This document shows, in pieces, positions 35,473-44,857 of a stretch of DNA of 64,000 nucleotides (position 1 is its first letter; each line of letters begins with the position of its first letter). A program made the translations under genes and the position numbers. This stretch comes from Hungatella hathewayi WAL-18680. Lineage in GTDB: Bacteria; Bacillota; Clostridia; Lachnospirales; Lachnospiraceae. Location of the stretch: contig NZ_JH379030.1 of NCBI RefSeq assembly GCF_000235505.1, positions 140,609 to 204,608 of the forward strand, in the 5' to 3' direction. The notes below the pieces were generated by a model. That model had not been told where the DNA came from, did not search any database, and was given only the letters and a program-made list of their open reading frames with translations.

Positions 35473-38400
35473 TTATACCAGCAATTTATCCAGCGTCTCA
35501 ATCAAAACCTGCATATCAATCGGCTTCGCGATATGGGCGTCCATTCCGGCCTCCATGGCCGCCTGGATATCCTCGGTGAACGCGTTGGCCGTCATGGCTA
35601 TGATGGGAATACGCTGCTGCGTCTCCCGCTCCAGCTTACGTATGGCGCGGGCCGCCTCGTAGCCGTTCATCTCCGGCATCTGGATGTCCATCAGGATGGC
35701 ATCGTAGGTTCCTGGCGCCGCATGTTTAAATTCCTGTACGGTCAGGAGACCATTGCGCTTCACAACGGACTTTGCGCCGTAGAGCTGCAGCACTTCTGAG
35801 AGAATTTCCGCATTGATATCATTGTCCTCCGCCACAAGGAAATGCCGCCCGGCAATCCCGCTCTCTCTGGTGCGGACAGATATCTTGGTCTGTTTTTCAA
35901 AATCTATCCCGGCCTCTTCCTCAGCCGCCTCAAACTCCAGTTCCACGTAAAAGCTGCTGCCGCCCTGCTCCCGGCTCTCCACGGTCAACTCCCCGTGCAT
36001 CAGCTCCACCAGCCCCTTCGTGATGCTGAGTCCCAGGCCGGTGCCCTCGATGCCGGCCACATTTGCATTTCTGGTAAATGGCTCAAACAGGTGGGCCAGA
36101 AACTCCTCCGACATGCCGATTCCCGTGTCACGGATGGTAAACCGGTAGCGGACGCCTTGTGCCTGGATGACAGATAGTATTTCTTCCGCCAGGAAGTCCA
36201 CACATCCACCCTCCGGCGTAAATTTGATGGCGTTGCTCAAAATATTGATTAGAATCTGGTTCACCCGCAGGGAATCCCCATAAAAACATGGATGCACAAT
36301 TTCCCCGGTCTCCATTTTAAATTCCAGCCCGGCTGCATTGGCCTGCTGGCCCATCATGGCGGACAGCTGTTCCATCAGCTCCGGCAGATAGATTCTGACA
36401 TGATTCAGCGTTATCTTGGAGCGCTCAATCTTGCTCATATCAAGAATGTCGTTGATAAGACTCAGCAGGTGGCGGGAGGAAAGGGATATCTTCTCAAGGC
36501 AGTTCTCCACCTTTCCCCTGTCCTCCAGGTGGGCCTCCGCCAGCGCCGTCATTCCCATAATGGCGTTCATGGGCGTCCGGATATCGTGGCTCATGGAGGA
36601 GAGGAAGTCGCTCTTCGCCCGGTTCGCTTCCTCCGCCAGGGTCAGCGCCTTCTCCAGAGCTTCCTGGCTCTGACGTTCCGCCGCCAGCATCTCCGTCACA
36701 TCCTGGCGCACGATACAGATAGTCTTTCTATCCCGGTCTCCCCACACGACGTTTACCTGTTTGTACCGGAGACCGTCATCTCCCTGATAGGGCAGGACAA
36801 AATCGAAGCCCTCCGGCTCTTTCTCCAGCCGCTCCAGCATATTGTTCAGTCCGAAACAGCGTTTCAGCGTTTCTTCCCCACCGTCCGGCACATACTTTTT
36901 CTTGATATTCTCGTACCAGATGTCATGCTCACACTGCTCCGGCGGCAGCGCCTGCTGTACGGTCTGGCGGGTATACAATGTGAGCCACCGGCTGTTGACG
37001 CGGATAATGGCCAGCAGTTCAAACGTATAGGCCACCGCGCTCAAAAGCCCCTGCTGCTCTCTCACGGAATCCGTGATATCGGCTCTCGCCAGGCACACCC
37101 GTCCCAGCCGAAGGTCCGTCGCCAGAACGCTCAGCTTCTTCGTCAGAATTTCCCCATCCCCGCCCAGGACGGAGAAGGAGAAGGAGTAATCGCCGTCACG
37201 TTTTAACCGCTCCATCATATAGGCCGGCTCCATCATTTTCGCAACCAGTTCCTTGTCCTTTGGAACAACCAGTTCCCGTATCATCCGGTTCAGCCGGTCT
37301 ACATAACGCCCTGTACTGCCCGGCTCAATCCCCGGCGCGGATTCCCCGCTCACAAGAGTGCTGGTACTTTTTACCAGGTCCACATCCGAAATCATATCGT
37401 AGCTGGATGTAGACAACTGGTGTAAATTCTTATCCGAGATGGTCTGCTCCGTGATATCATACACCGTCAGGATTCCGGTGATATCTCCCGTATCAGGGGT
37501 CTCCACCAGAACAACCCGGAATTTCACATAGCGGCCGCTTACCTCCTTTGGCAGTTTCACAAAGCAGTCCAGCTCAATTTCCGTATTCCCGGCATGGAAC
37601 GCCCTTAACGTAGGCTCGTTGAGGAAGAGATTTAAGAACTCCCGCCGCTCCTCTTCCTCCACCACCAGACTGGAAATACCGGTGAAAAATGCATCCCGCT
37701 CCGTGCCAAAACTCTTTAGCAAATCGGAGCCTGTATAATCGCTGATTTCAACAATCCGGCTCTGGCTCACGTTGCAGTGTCCCACAATCAGTGCGTTTGG
37801 TCCCGGTGTGCGGTAATGCTGGATAAGCAGCTCCTTATACTGCTGGCGTATCTGCTCCTGCTCCTCCCGCTCCCTGGTCATATCGTGATAGCTGGCGTAG
37901 AGAATGAACTCTCCGTCCTCCCGCTGAATCATGGAAACCGTATTTTTCACCCAGAGATAGCTGGCATTCTTCCGCTTCATCCGGTAGATAAACTCCCGCT
38001 GCTCCTCACCGCTGGCCACAAACTCCGCCAGCTCCGCATTCAGCTGGTCCACATCGTCCGGATGGACGCCGGTCATCCCGTCCTCGCCGTAATTTTCCCA
38101 CAGTTCCTCCATGGTCATACCGCTCAGCGCGGCATAGCCGTCAGAAAAATATTCCGGCACCTTGCGCCCGTCCTTCTCAAAACGGACCACCACCACGCCG
38201 CCGGGCAGTTTCCTGACCATGGTCTGGAAATACTGCTCCAGATGCTCTTTCTCCTTCTGCGTCCGGACCTCCTCCGTCACGTCCTGGACATATTTCACGT
38301 AGGCCGGAATCCCATTCCACAGCGTTTCCCGGAAACGGGTGTTGTAAAAATGACCGTCCCCGTAATACCCCATATCGTGGGGGATGCCATCCGGCTCATG

Positions 38401-39741
38401 GGTTTTCAGGGTACAGAATTCACAGGGCTCCTCCCGGTTAAACAACACTTTATAACATTTCTGGCCCACACAGTCAGTCTCCTGGCACAGAAACTCATTT
38501 GATTCATTGGCATAGAGAAGCTCGTAGCTCTCCTTATCGATGACGTATATCTTGTCCGCCGTCTCATTGGCAATCTTCTGGAACAGCTGGGCTTCCGCAG
38601 ACATTCCGGTGAACACGGCATAGAACCGCATGGTTTCGGCTTTCGGCCCTATCCGCCGGCCATTGACATGAATCCAGACCAGATGCCCGTCCTTATGTCT
38701 CGTCCGGTAGGAGATATCCAAAAGCTGCCCGCTCTCCATGGCGGCATTGGCGGCGGACAGAACCCTGGCCTGGTCCACCTCATAGACAATATGTATCGTA
38801 TCATCCCTCACCAGTTCCAAGTACTCCTCCCTGGTATAACCGGAAAGAGCCAGCAGGCCATCTGACACGAAGGTGGGTGTCACCTTCCCATTCTCTACCT
38901 GATAGCTGGCGATTCCGCCGGGGATGGAATTTATCAAGTGGTCCAGCTCCATCCTGGCTTCCTCCAGTGCATGTTCCAGCCGACGCTGCTCACTGACATC
39001 GCTGTAAACGCCATATAAGAGCTTAGAGCCATCCTCCTGGGGTTTGACCGAGCCTTGCAGGTGGATACAGCCGTATTTCTGTTTTTTTGCATTCCAGACG
39101 CGGTAGTCATAATCCACCGTGCCATTGCTCATGATTGCCTCTGCAATCTTCTGTTTCAGGCTCGCGACGTCCTCCGGGTGAACGCCCAAAAACTCCGTCT
39201 TCTTATCCACCATAAGTATCTGCTCATCCGAATATCCCATAATCTCATAGAACACAGGATTGTGAAATACCGGACTGATGACGCCGTCCGCATACTGGTA
39301 GACACAGAGACCGCAGGGAAGACTCCGAAATGTCCGCTCCATTTCCTCCGACTGGACCCGTATCTGCTCCTCCTTCACCTGGGTGTCCGTCACATCCATA
39401 ATGTATTCGATACAGGCCGGTTTTCCATCCCAGTCAATCAATTTTCCCTTGAGCTGATAAATGCGGTGCCTGATATTGTCAAAATGATTCCGTACCAGAA
39501 ATTCCGTGCGGGACAATCTGTCACACTGACAGAACGGGCACGGCTTCTCATAACCGGCGGCCTCATAACAGGTCATTCCCGGCCGGTATTCCTTCTGCGC
39601 AAACAGCCGGCAGGCCACATCATTGGCATAAAGTAACTCCCGGTTTTCGGCCGAACTGACAATCACGGCCACCGGCGCCTGATTAAGCACCGACGCCAAC
39701 TGCGCCGATGATTGATTTTGAAACGGATTCTCCTGTAACAT
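35473..39741 (-). CDS. Multi-PAS hybrid histidine kinase with receiver domain, soluble
   Basis: 1422 residues with no signal peptide or membrane segment. The first 900 or so residues hold about six PAS/PAC units. Two of them carry a Cys cluster: CYEAAGYEKPCPFC near residue 60 and CYKVLFNREEPCEFC in the fourth unit. Then follow a HisKA domain (SMSHDIRTPMNAIMG), a GHKL ATPase (NILSNAIKFTPEGG, DTGIGMSEE, GTGLGLSITKGL) and a C-terminal receiver (VAEDNDINAE, ILMDIQMPEMNG). The ATG at 39741 follows GGGGAGGT. No response-regulator or output gene is adjacent. It senses an internal, perhaps redox- or metal-linked, signal. Confidence 0.92.
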   Translation of the reverse strand: MLQENPFQNQSSAQLASVLNQAPVAVIVSSAENRELLYANDVACRLFAQKEYRPGMTCYEAAGYEKPCPFCQCDRLSRTEFLVRNHFDNIRHRIYQLKGKLIDWDGKPACIEYIMDVTDTQVKEEQIRVQSEEMERTFRSLPCGLCVYQYADGVISPVFHNPVFYEIMGYSDEQILMVDKKTEFLGVHPEDVASLKQKIAEAIMSNGTVDYDYRVWNAKKQKYGCIHLQGSVKPQEDGSKLLYGVYSDVSEQRRLEHALEEARMELDHLINSIPGGIASYQVENGKVTPTFVSDGLLALSGYTREEYLELVRDDTIHIVYEVDQARVLSAANAAMESGQLLDISYRTRHKDGHLVWIHVNGRRIGPKAETMRFYAVFTGMSAEAQLFQKIANETADKIYVIDKESYELLYANESNEFLCQETDCVGQKCYKVLFNREEPCEFCTLKTHEPDGIPHDMGYYGDGHFYNTRFRETLWNGIPAYVKYVQDVTEEVRTQKEKEHLEQYFQTMVRKLPGGVVVVRFEKDGRKVPEYFSDGYAALSGMTMEELWENYGEDGMTGVHPDDVDQLNAELAEFVASGEEQREFIYRMKRKNASYLWVKNTVSMIQREDGEFILYASYHDMTREREEQEQIRQQYKELLIQHYRTPGPNALIVGHCNVSQSRIVEISDYTGSDLLKSFGTERDAFFTGISSLVVEEEERREFLNLFLNEPTLRAFHAGNTEIELDCFVKLPKEVSGRYVKFRVVLVETPDTGDITGILTVYDITEQTISDKNLHQLSTSSYDMISDVDLVKSTSTLVSGESAPGIEPGSTGRYVDRLNRMIRELVVPKDKELVAKMMEPAYMMERLKRDGDYSFSFSVLGGDGEILTKKLSVLATDLRLGRVCLARADITDSVREQQGLLSAVAYTFELLAIIRVNSRWLTLYTRQTVQQALPPEQCEHDIWYENIKKKYVPDGGEETLKRCFGLNNMLERLEKEPEGFDFVLPYQGDDGLRYKQVNVVWGDRDRKTICIVRQDVTEMLAAERQSQEALEKALTLAEEANRAKSDFLSSMSHDIRTPMNAIMGMTALAEAHLEDRGKVENCLEKISLSSRHLLSLINDILDMSKIERSKITLNHVRIYLPELMEQLSAMMGQQANAAGLEFKMETGEIVHPCFYGDSLRVNQILINILSNAIKFTPEGGCVDFLAEEILSVIQAQGVRYRFTIRDTGIGMSEEFLAHLFEPFTRNANVAGIEGTGLGLSITKGLVELMHGELTVESREQGGSSFYVELEFEAAEEEAGIDFEKQTKISVRTRESGIAGRHFLVAEDNDINAEILSEVLQLYGAKSVVKRNGLLTVQEFKHAAPGTYDAILMDIQMPEMNGYEAARAIRKLERETQQRIPIIAMTANAFTEDIQAAMEAGMDAHIAKPIDMQVLIETLDKLLV

Positions 39742-40100
39742 AGCGTACCTCCCCCGGCACTGAAAAGCTGCCATCCCATACAAACAATCTCTTACAAATT
39801 TAAACTGAGTATAGCAAATGTTGGCACAAATAGCAATGTTTCAGAGGATTTCGTAGAAAATTGATACACAGATTGTATTATTGTATGATAGTTATCTAAT
39901 GATTAACATTCCCTCCATTCTGTTTCCCATGAAAAGACACTTGTGCGTGTCCGCTATACAAATACACTTTTCTCGAAAATGTCCTCACTGTGCGGATTTT
40001 TACATTGCAATCTGACTACCCATCCTTTATAATGAAAGTATCAAAAACGTTATCTATGGCTGTTATTTCCACACAGCACACTAAGCGAAGGGGGTATTTT
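39742..40100. promoter_or_regulatory. Divergent intergenic region between PAS kinase and tdh
   Basis: 359 bases without a gene. The part near tdh holds a good promoter (described separately). The part near the kinase is AT-rich and should hold its promoter, but no clear -35/-10 pair was found. No riboswitch-like fold or leader peptide was recognised. Confidence 0.45.
40005..40033 (+). promoter_or_regulatory. Predicted sigma-A promoter of tdh-kbl
   Basis: TTGCAA and a perfect TATAAT are 17 bases apart, 67 bases before the tdh start codon. Confidence 0.7.
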
Positions 40101-41153
40101 ATGCAGGATTCTACCATGTGGGCATTGACGAAGAAAAAACCGGAGGAAGGATTGTGGATGGAGCGTGTTCCGATTCCGGAGGTCGGCCCCAATGACGTGA
40201 AAATCAAGATTCACAAGACTGCCATCTGCGGCACCGACGTCCACATTTACCAGTGGAACGACTGGGCGCAGCACACCATTCCCATCGGGCTCACCGCCGG
40301 CCACGAGTATGTGGGAGAGATCGTGGAGACCGGGGCCGGAGTCACCGGACACCAGGTGGGTGATTTGGTATCCGGGGAAGGACATATCACCTGTGGACAG
40401 TGCCGGAACTGTCTGGAGGGACACAAGGAGAACTGCAAGGACGCCAAGGGCGTGGGTGTCAACCGAAACGGCGCCTTTGCCGAATATCTGGTCATCCCCT
40501 CCTCCAACGTGTGGCCCTGCAATCCCGCTATTCCGGAAGAGCTCTACGCTATCTTTGATCCCTTCGGAAATGCCACCCACACCGCACTCACCTACAACGT
40601 GCTGGGTGAGGACGTGTTGATCGCCGGAGCAGGCCCCATCGGCATCATGGCGGCGGCTATCGCCAAGTTCTGCGGCGCCCGCCACGTGGTGGTCACGGAC
40701 TTGAATGACTACCGGCTGGATTTGGCGAAAAAACTGGGGGCTACCAGAACGGTGAATTTAAGACAGGAAACTCTGACGGACGTGATGAAAAAGATTGGTA
40801 TGACGGAAGGCTTTGACGTGGGCATGGAAATGTCCGGAAGCCCGGCCGGTCTCGCCGATATGATTCACAATATGAAGCACGGTGGAAAGATCGCCCTGCT
40901 TGGACTCCAGGGACGTGAGACGGTGGTGGATTTGGAGACCGTGATATTCAACGGTCTGGATATCCGGGGCATTTATGGCAGGAAGGTGTGGGATACCTGG
41001 TACAAGATGACCACCATGCTCCAGGCCGGACTTGGCATTTCAGAGATTATCACCCACCGCTTTGACATCCGTGATTATGAAAAGGGATTTGCAGCAATGA
41101 TTTCCGGGCAGTCCGGCAAGGTGGTTCTGGACTGGTCCCATATCAATGATTAA
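40101..41153 (+). CDS. tdh: L-threonine 3-dehydrogenase
   Basis: 350 residues, zinc-dependent medium-chain dehydrogenase. Visible are the catalytic-zinc Cys in [18 protein letters not shown] (a strong Tdh hallmark), His-Glu in GHEYVGEI, the four structural-zinc Cys in [15 protein letters not shown], and the NAD loop [10 protein letters not shown]. It oxidises L-threonine to 2-amino-3-ketobutyrate. The start at 40101 follows GAAGGGGG; an earlier in-frame ATG lies upstream of the ribosome site. The next gene, 18 bases on, encodes the second enzyme of the pathway. Confidence 0.95.
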   Translation: MQDSTMWALTKKKPEEGLWMERVPIPEVGPNDVKIKIHKTAICGTDVHIYQWNDWAQHTIPIGLTAGHEYVGEIVETGAGVTGHQVGDLVSGEGHITCGQCRNCLEGHKENCKDAKGVGVNRNGAFAEYLVIPSSNVWPCNPAIPEELYAIFDPFGNATHTALTYNVLGEDVLIAGAGPIGIMAAAIAKFCGARHVVVTDLNDYRLDLAKKLGATRTVNLRQETLTDVMKKIGMTEGFDVGMEMSGSPAGLADMIHNMKHGGKIALLGLQGRETVVDLETVIFNGLDIRGIYGRKVWDTWYKMTTMLQAGLGISEIITHRFDIRDYEKGFAAMISGQSGKVVLDWSHIND

Positions 41154-41171
41154 AGAAGGAGATTCGAACAT

Positions 41172-42371
41172 ATGGCTCGTAAAAATGATATTTTAAGTAT
41201 TTATGCAAAAGAAGTGGAAGACATCCGGGAGGCCGGTCTGTTTAAAGGGGAAGCTCCCATCGCCTCCGCCCAGGGCGCCCGCGTAGTGCTGGAGGATGGG
41301 CGCGAGGTCATAAACATGTGCGCCAACAACTACCTTGGGCTGGGCAACAATCAGAGACTGATTGACGCCGCCAAGAAAACCTATGATGACAGAGGCTACG
41401 GCATGGCCTCCGTCCGCTTCATCTGCGGAACCCAGGACATCCACAAACAGCTGGAAGCCAAAATCTCCGGCTTCCTGGGAACCGATGACACCATTCTCTA
41501 CTCCTCCTGTTTTGACGCCAACGGCGGCCTGTTTGAGACACTGCTCACCGACAGCGACGCGGTCATCAGCGACGAGTTAAACCACGCCTCCATCATCGAC
41601 GGCGTGCGCCTGTGCAAGGCAAAACGGTACCGCTACAAGAACAACGATATGGCGGACTTGGAGGAACGGCTGAAGGAAGCCGACGCTGCCGGAGCCAGAA
41701 TCAAATTAATCGCCACTGACGGCGTGTTCTCCATGGACGGTATCATCTGCAATCTGAAAGGCGTCTGTGATCTGGCTGACCAATACAACGCCCTTGTCAT
41801 GGTAGACGACAGCCATGCTGTCGGCTTTATCGGAAAACACGGCCGCGGCACCGCGGAATACAACGGCGTGGAGGGCCGCGTGGACATCATCACCGGCACC
41901 CTCGGCAAGGCCCTCGGCGGGGCATCCGGCGGCTACACCTCCGGGCGGAAAGAAATCATCGACCTGCTCCGCCAGCGCAGCCGTCCTTACCTGTTCTCCA
42001 ACACCCTGGCCCCCGCCATCGTCGGCGCCAGCTTAGAGCTGTTTGACATGCTGGAGGAGAGCACCGCGCTCCGGGACACCTTGGAAGAGACCACCGCCTA
42101 TTACAGAAAGCTGCTGACCGACAACGGCTTCGACATCATCCCCGGAACCCACCCCTGCGTGCCGGTTATGCTCTACGATGAGAAACTGGCCGGAGAGTTC
42201 GCCAGAAGAATGATGGAAAAAGGTGTTTATGTAGTAGCCTTCTCCTTCCCGGTTGTCCCGAAAGGAAAAGCCCGCATCCGCACCCAGGTCTGTGCCAGCC
42301 ATACAAAAGAAGACATTGACTTTATCGTGAAATGCTTTATGGAAGTCCGGGAGGAAATGGGACTGTCATAA
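41172..42371 (+). CDS. kbl: Glycine C-acetyltransferase (2-amino-3-ketobutyrate CoA ligase)
   Basis: 399 residues, PLP enzyme of the alpha-oxoamine synthase family. Motifs: [40 protein letters not shown], and the PLP-lysine loop [14 protein letters not shown]. It splits 2-amino-3-ketobutyrate with CoA into glycine and acetyl-CoA, completing threonine breakdown with Tdh. GAAGGAG precedes the ATG. Confidence 0.96.
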   Translation: MARKNDILSIYAKEVEDIREAGLFKGEAPIASAQGARVVLEDGREVINMCANNYLGLGNNQRLIDAAKKTYDDRGYGMASVRFICGTQDIHKQLEAKISGFLGTDDTILYSSCFDANGGLFETLLTDSDAVISDELNHASIIDGVRLCKAKRYRYKNNDMADLEERLKEADAAGARIKLIATDGVFSMDGIICNLKGVCDLADQYNALVMVDDSHAVGFIGKHGRGTAEYNGVEGRVDIITGTLGKALGGASGGYTSGRKEIIDLLRQRSRPYLFSNTLAPAIVGASLELFDMLEESTALRDTLEETTAYYRKLLTDNGFDIIPGTHPCVPVMLYDEKLAGEFARRMMEKGVYVVAFSFPVVPKGKARIRTQVCASHTKEDIDFIVKCFMEVREEMGLS

Positions 42372-42389
42372 CTGAATATCAAAAAAGCT

Positions 42390-42422
42390 GGCCTGCATCC
42401 GAGATATTCCCGGATGCAGGCC
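42390..42422. terminator. Terminator of tdh-kbl
   Basis: GGCCTGCATCCG and CGGATGCAGGCC form a perfect 12-base stem with a 9-base loop, then TTTT on the plus strand and a T-run on the minus strand. It also serves the convergent RpiR gene. Confidence 0.92.
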
Positions 42423-42438
42423 ATTTTCCTATTTCTGT

Positions 42439-43257
42439 CTACGACAGCACAATCTCATTTTCTTCCGCCCCATACTGCTCTTTAATCATATTTTGAATTA
42501 ACAAATCAACCATATAATGCTGTGCAATGGTTGTGGAATAACAGAAATTTTCTCTGCTGACACTGCCATAAGAATAACAGATGGCCTCCTCGCCAAGGAT
42601 TGCCAGCTTTGACATTCTGTTTTTGGTAATGGCAAGAACCGCAATCCCCCGGTCCCCTGCCTGACGGAGTTCCTCATTGAGTACCTCATCATCTCCATCT
42701 CCATCAATTGCCAGAATCACATCACCCTCGGTGCAGGAAGCAATCCTCAGCCTTAATTCCTGGTAACTGTGAGGAATGTCACAGCGTTTTCCAAATTCCA
42801 GCAATTTATAGAAGGCCTCTTCTGCCGTGCCACGGTCACTCCCCATCCCCCATACACAGACATAATTGCTGTTCAACAAAAGCTGCGTGGCATGCTCAAT
42901 CTGCTTAAAGGTATTCTTCTTCATGCTGTTTCGGACCAAAGAATTCACATGTTCATAATAATGCTTCATGGTCCCCTGAAGAGTATCATCCTCAATCGTG
43001 TCATCGGCAGACAGCAATTCATCGTCCACCGTATCATTGTGATACTCCTGTGCCATCGTCATCTTGAATTCCAGGAAACTGCGAAATCCCAGTTTTTTAC
43101 AAAACCTGGTGACACTGGCCTCTGCTACCCCACAGTTGCTTGCAATTTCCGAAACAGTCATGAAAATGCTTTTATTCGTATACTCTTCAATATAATCGCA
43201 TATCTTCTCTTCTGCTTTCGTCAACTGTGATTTATCTTTTACCAGCTCACCCTTCAT
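42439..43257 (-). CDS. RpiR/MurR family transcriptional regulator
   Basis: 272 residues: N-terminal RpiR-type helix-turn-helix (MTVSEIASNCGVAEASVTRFCKKLGF, of which GVAEASVTRFCKKLG is the recognition helix) and a C-terminal SIS sugar-isomerase domain (YVCVWGMGSDRGTAEEA) that binds a phosphosugar. Family members control sugar or amino-sugar breakdown. It lies just downstream of the GntP-hydantoinase-GH38-DUF4127 operon on the same strand, with 85 bases to the DUF4127 stop, and is its most likely regulator; that is inference. Confidence 0.9.
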   Translation of the reverse strand: MKGELVKDKSQLTKAEEKICDYIEEYTNKSIFMTVSEIASNCGVAEASVTRFCKKLGFRSFLEFKMTMAQEYHNDTVDDELLSADDTIEDDTLQGTMKHYYEHVNSLVRNSMKKNTFKQIEHATQLLLNSNYVCVWGMGSDRGTAEEAFYKLLEFGKRCDIPHSYQELRLRIASCTEGDVILAIDGDGDDEVLNEELRQAGDRGIAVLAITKNRMSKLAILGEEAICYSYGSVSRENFCYSTTIAQHYMVDLLIQNMIKEQYGAEENEIVLS

Positions 43258-43342
43258 GCATCCTACCTCTCTCTTCTCAAATACCGTTTTCCTGCCTGCT
43301 GCTCTCGTTCAGTCTTTTTAAATATTCTACCATTTTTCATGA

Positions 43343-44857
43343 TTAAGTCAATACAAGGCCAATTTCAAACATCCGGTTCCACGGGTGCGTCACTTTTATT
43401 TCCGGCATTCCAAAGTCTCGGAAAGAGTTGCAAAACAGCTTCTTCCACATCCGCGCCAGCTGTTCTTCCTCAAGAGCCGCCGCCACATCCTGGCGGTCTT
43501 TCAAATTAAAATACGTCAGTCCCATACCCGAAAGTTCCTCTGTCACCATCTGACGCACTGTGGATTGATACAATCCATCATCTAATAGATGATACCGGAG
43601 ATTCTGCATCAGACGGATATCATTGTTCCCGCAGCCATAAGCCAGCACTCCCTGGGCCAGCGTGCTTCCCAATGTATTGCAGTGGGTATTCCAGCCTTTA
43701 TAGGATACAAGATGCTCCAGCACACCGCAGGAATCCAGAAGCTCCAGTAATTCCAGATCCCCGCCATTGGAATAGGCGCAATCCGCTACCGCTACCGGCT
43801 TCCCCTTCCTGACAAAATCGGCAATTTCCGAAACAAACCATGGCAAATTGCGAAACGAGTGGTAAGTAATATCTGCCTCCTCCTGATGAAAGCTCTCCAT
43901 CATGATTTTTCCGGGACTGTTTACCGCCAAAATGAAGTCCGCCTCCTCAGGTGTTGGGACGATTTTTCCCCCTGCCGCCATCACATGTGATTTCAGGCTT
44001 TCAAACATACAGCGGTCCTCATATAAGGGAATCATCTGGGGCCCCATAGTCGAAGCGTAAAAGGGATAAATACGGGGTTTGATTTCCAAAAGTTCAGCTG
44101 CCGCTCTTGCTGTCAGCGTACAACCGGCCTCGTCAGCTCCGGGATACATCAGAACCCTGTCCTGAATCCGTTTTCGCCGAAGTTCACAGGCGATCACCTT
44201 CTGGTCCTTCGCCGTATAACCATATTCGCAGGAATCGTCCTGAGGAATACACAGGAAATCTATGATTCCCCTCTCTACCAAATCCAGCACCAGCCGGTTT
44301 AACTCCAGGTTATAGCCCCGTCTCCATTCATAATCGTGGATACAGTCTGATGGAATCTCTGCTTCCAAATCGGCCAGTTCAGCTTCTTCCTGGCTGCTAA
44401 GGCCATCCCGCTCTCTCTTGTCCAGATAATAAGCGCGTTTAAAAATTTTCTCCCCATACAGCTCATAATAATCAGGTTCTTCATCTCCGCTGTTATAGCG
44501 GGGCGTTCTCATGATTAACTGAAATACATAAAACTTTACCGCCGGATAATCGGACTTCAGTTTTTCAAGCCTCCTGACGCATTCGCCCTGCCACTCTTTC
44601 GGAAGGTGATGAATTCTGGAGGGCAGCAATCCCCCATAAAACAAAAGCTCGGCAGACAAAACTGCCGCCTCACATCCCCCAATTTCCCTCCCCACAAATT
44701 CCCAGATTCCGTCTATGTCAGCGCTGGTCTTCTTATTTCCCATCAGTCCGCGTGGAGGAATTTTCATAGTGATATCATCCCTCACGCCAATCTCCATCTG
44801 CGGAAACAGATAATTGCAAGGTCTCTCATCGAGAGGCACATAAAGTATATGTTTCAT
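43343..44857 (-). CDS. DUF4127 family protein
   Basis: 504 residues starting MKHILYVPLDERPCNYLFP, with AVLSAELLFYGGLLPSR and the central IPQDDSCEYGYTAKDQ and YPGADEAGCTLTAR motifs. These identify the DUF4127 family, whose biochemical role I do not know. No signal peptide. Many acidic and His residues in the conserved motifs suggest a hydrolase or isomerase. It overlaps the alpha-mannosidase stop by 4 bases (ATGA), so it is coupled to glycan breakdown. Confidence 0.88.
   Translation of the reverse strand: MKHILYVPLDERPCNYLFPQMEIGVRDDITMKIPPRGLMGNKKTSADIDGIWEFVGREIGGCEAAVLSAELLFYGGLLPSRIHHLPKEWQGECVRRLEKLKSDYPAVKFYVFQLIMRTPRYNSGDEEPDYYELYGEKIFKRAYYLDKRERDGLSSQEEAELADLEAEIPSDCIHDYEWRRGYNLELNRLVLDLVERGIIDFLCIPQDDSCEYGYTAKDQKVIACELRRKRIQDRVLMYPGADEAGCTLTARAAAELLEIKPRIYPFYASTMGPQMIPLYEDRCMFESLKSHVMAAGGKIVPTPEEADFILAVNSPGKIMMESFHQEEADITYHSFRNLPWFVSEIADFVRKGKPVAVADCAYSNGGDLELLELLDSCGVLEHLVSYKGWNTHCNTLGSTLAQGVLAYGCGNNDIRLMQNLRYHLLDDGLYQSTVRQMVTEELSGMGLTYFNLKDRQDVAAALEEEQLARMWKKLFCNSFRDFGMPEIKVTHPWNRMFEIGLVLT

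Noticed and set aside
37777-38502. Plus-strand open frame opposite the PAS kinase
   Set aside because: Leu/His-rich shadow of the kinase, no supporting ribosome site.
39784-40000. Possible riboswitch before tdh
   Set aside because: No stable conserved fold or terminator-antiterminator pair could be recognised; a plain promoter explains the region.
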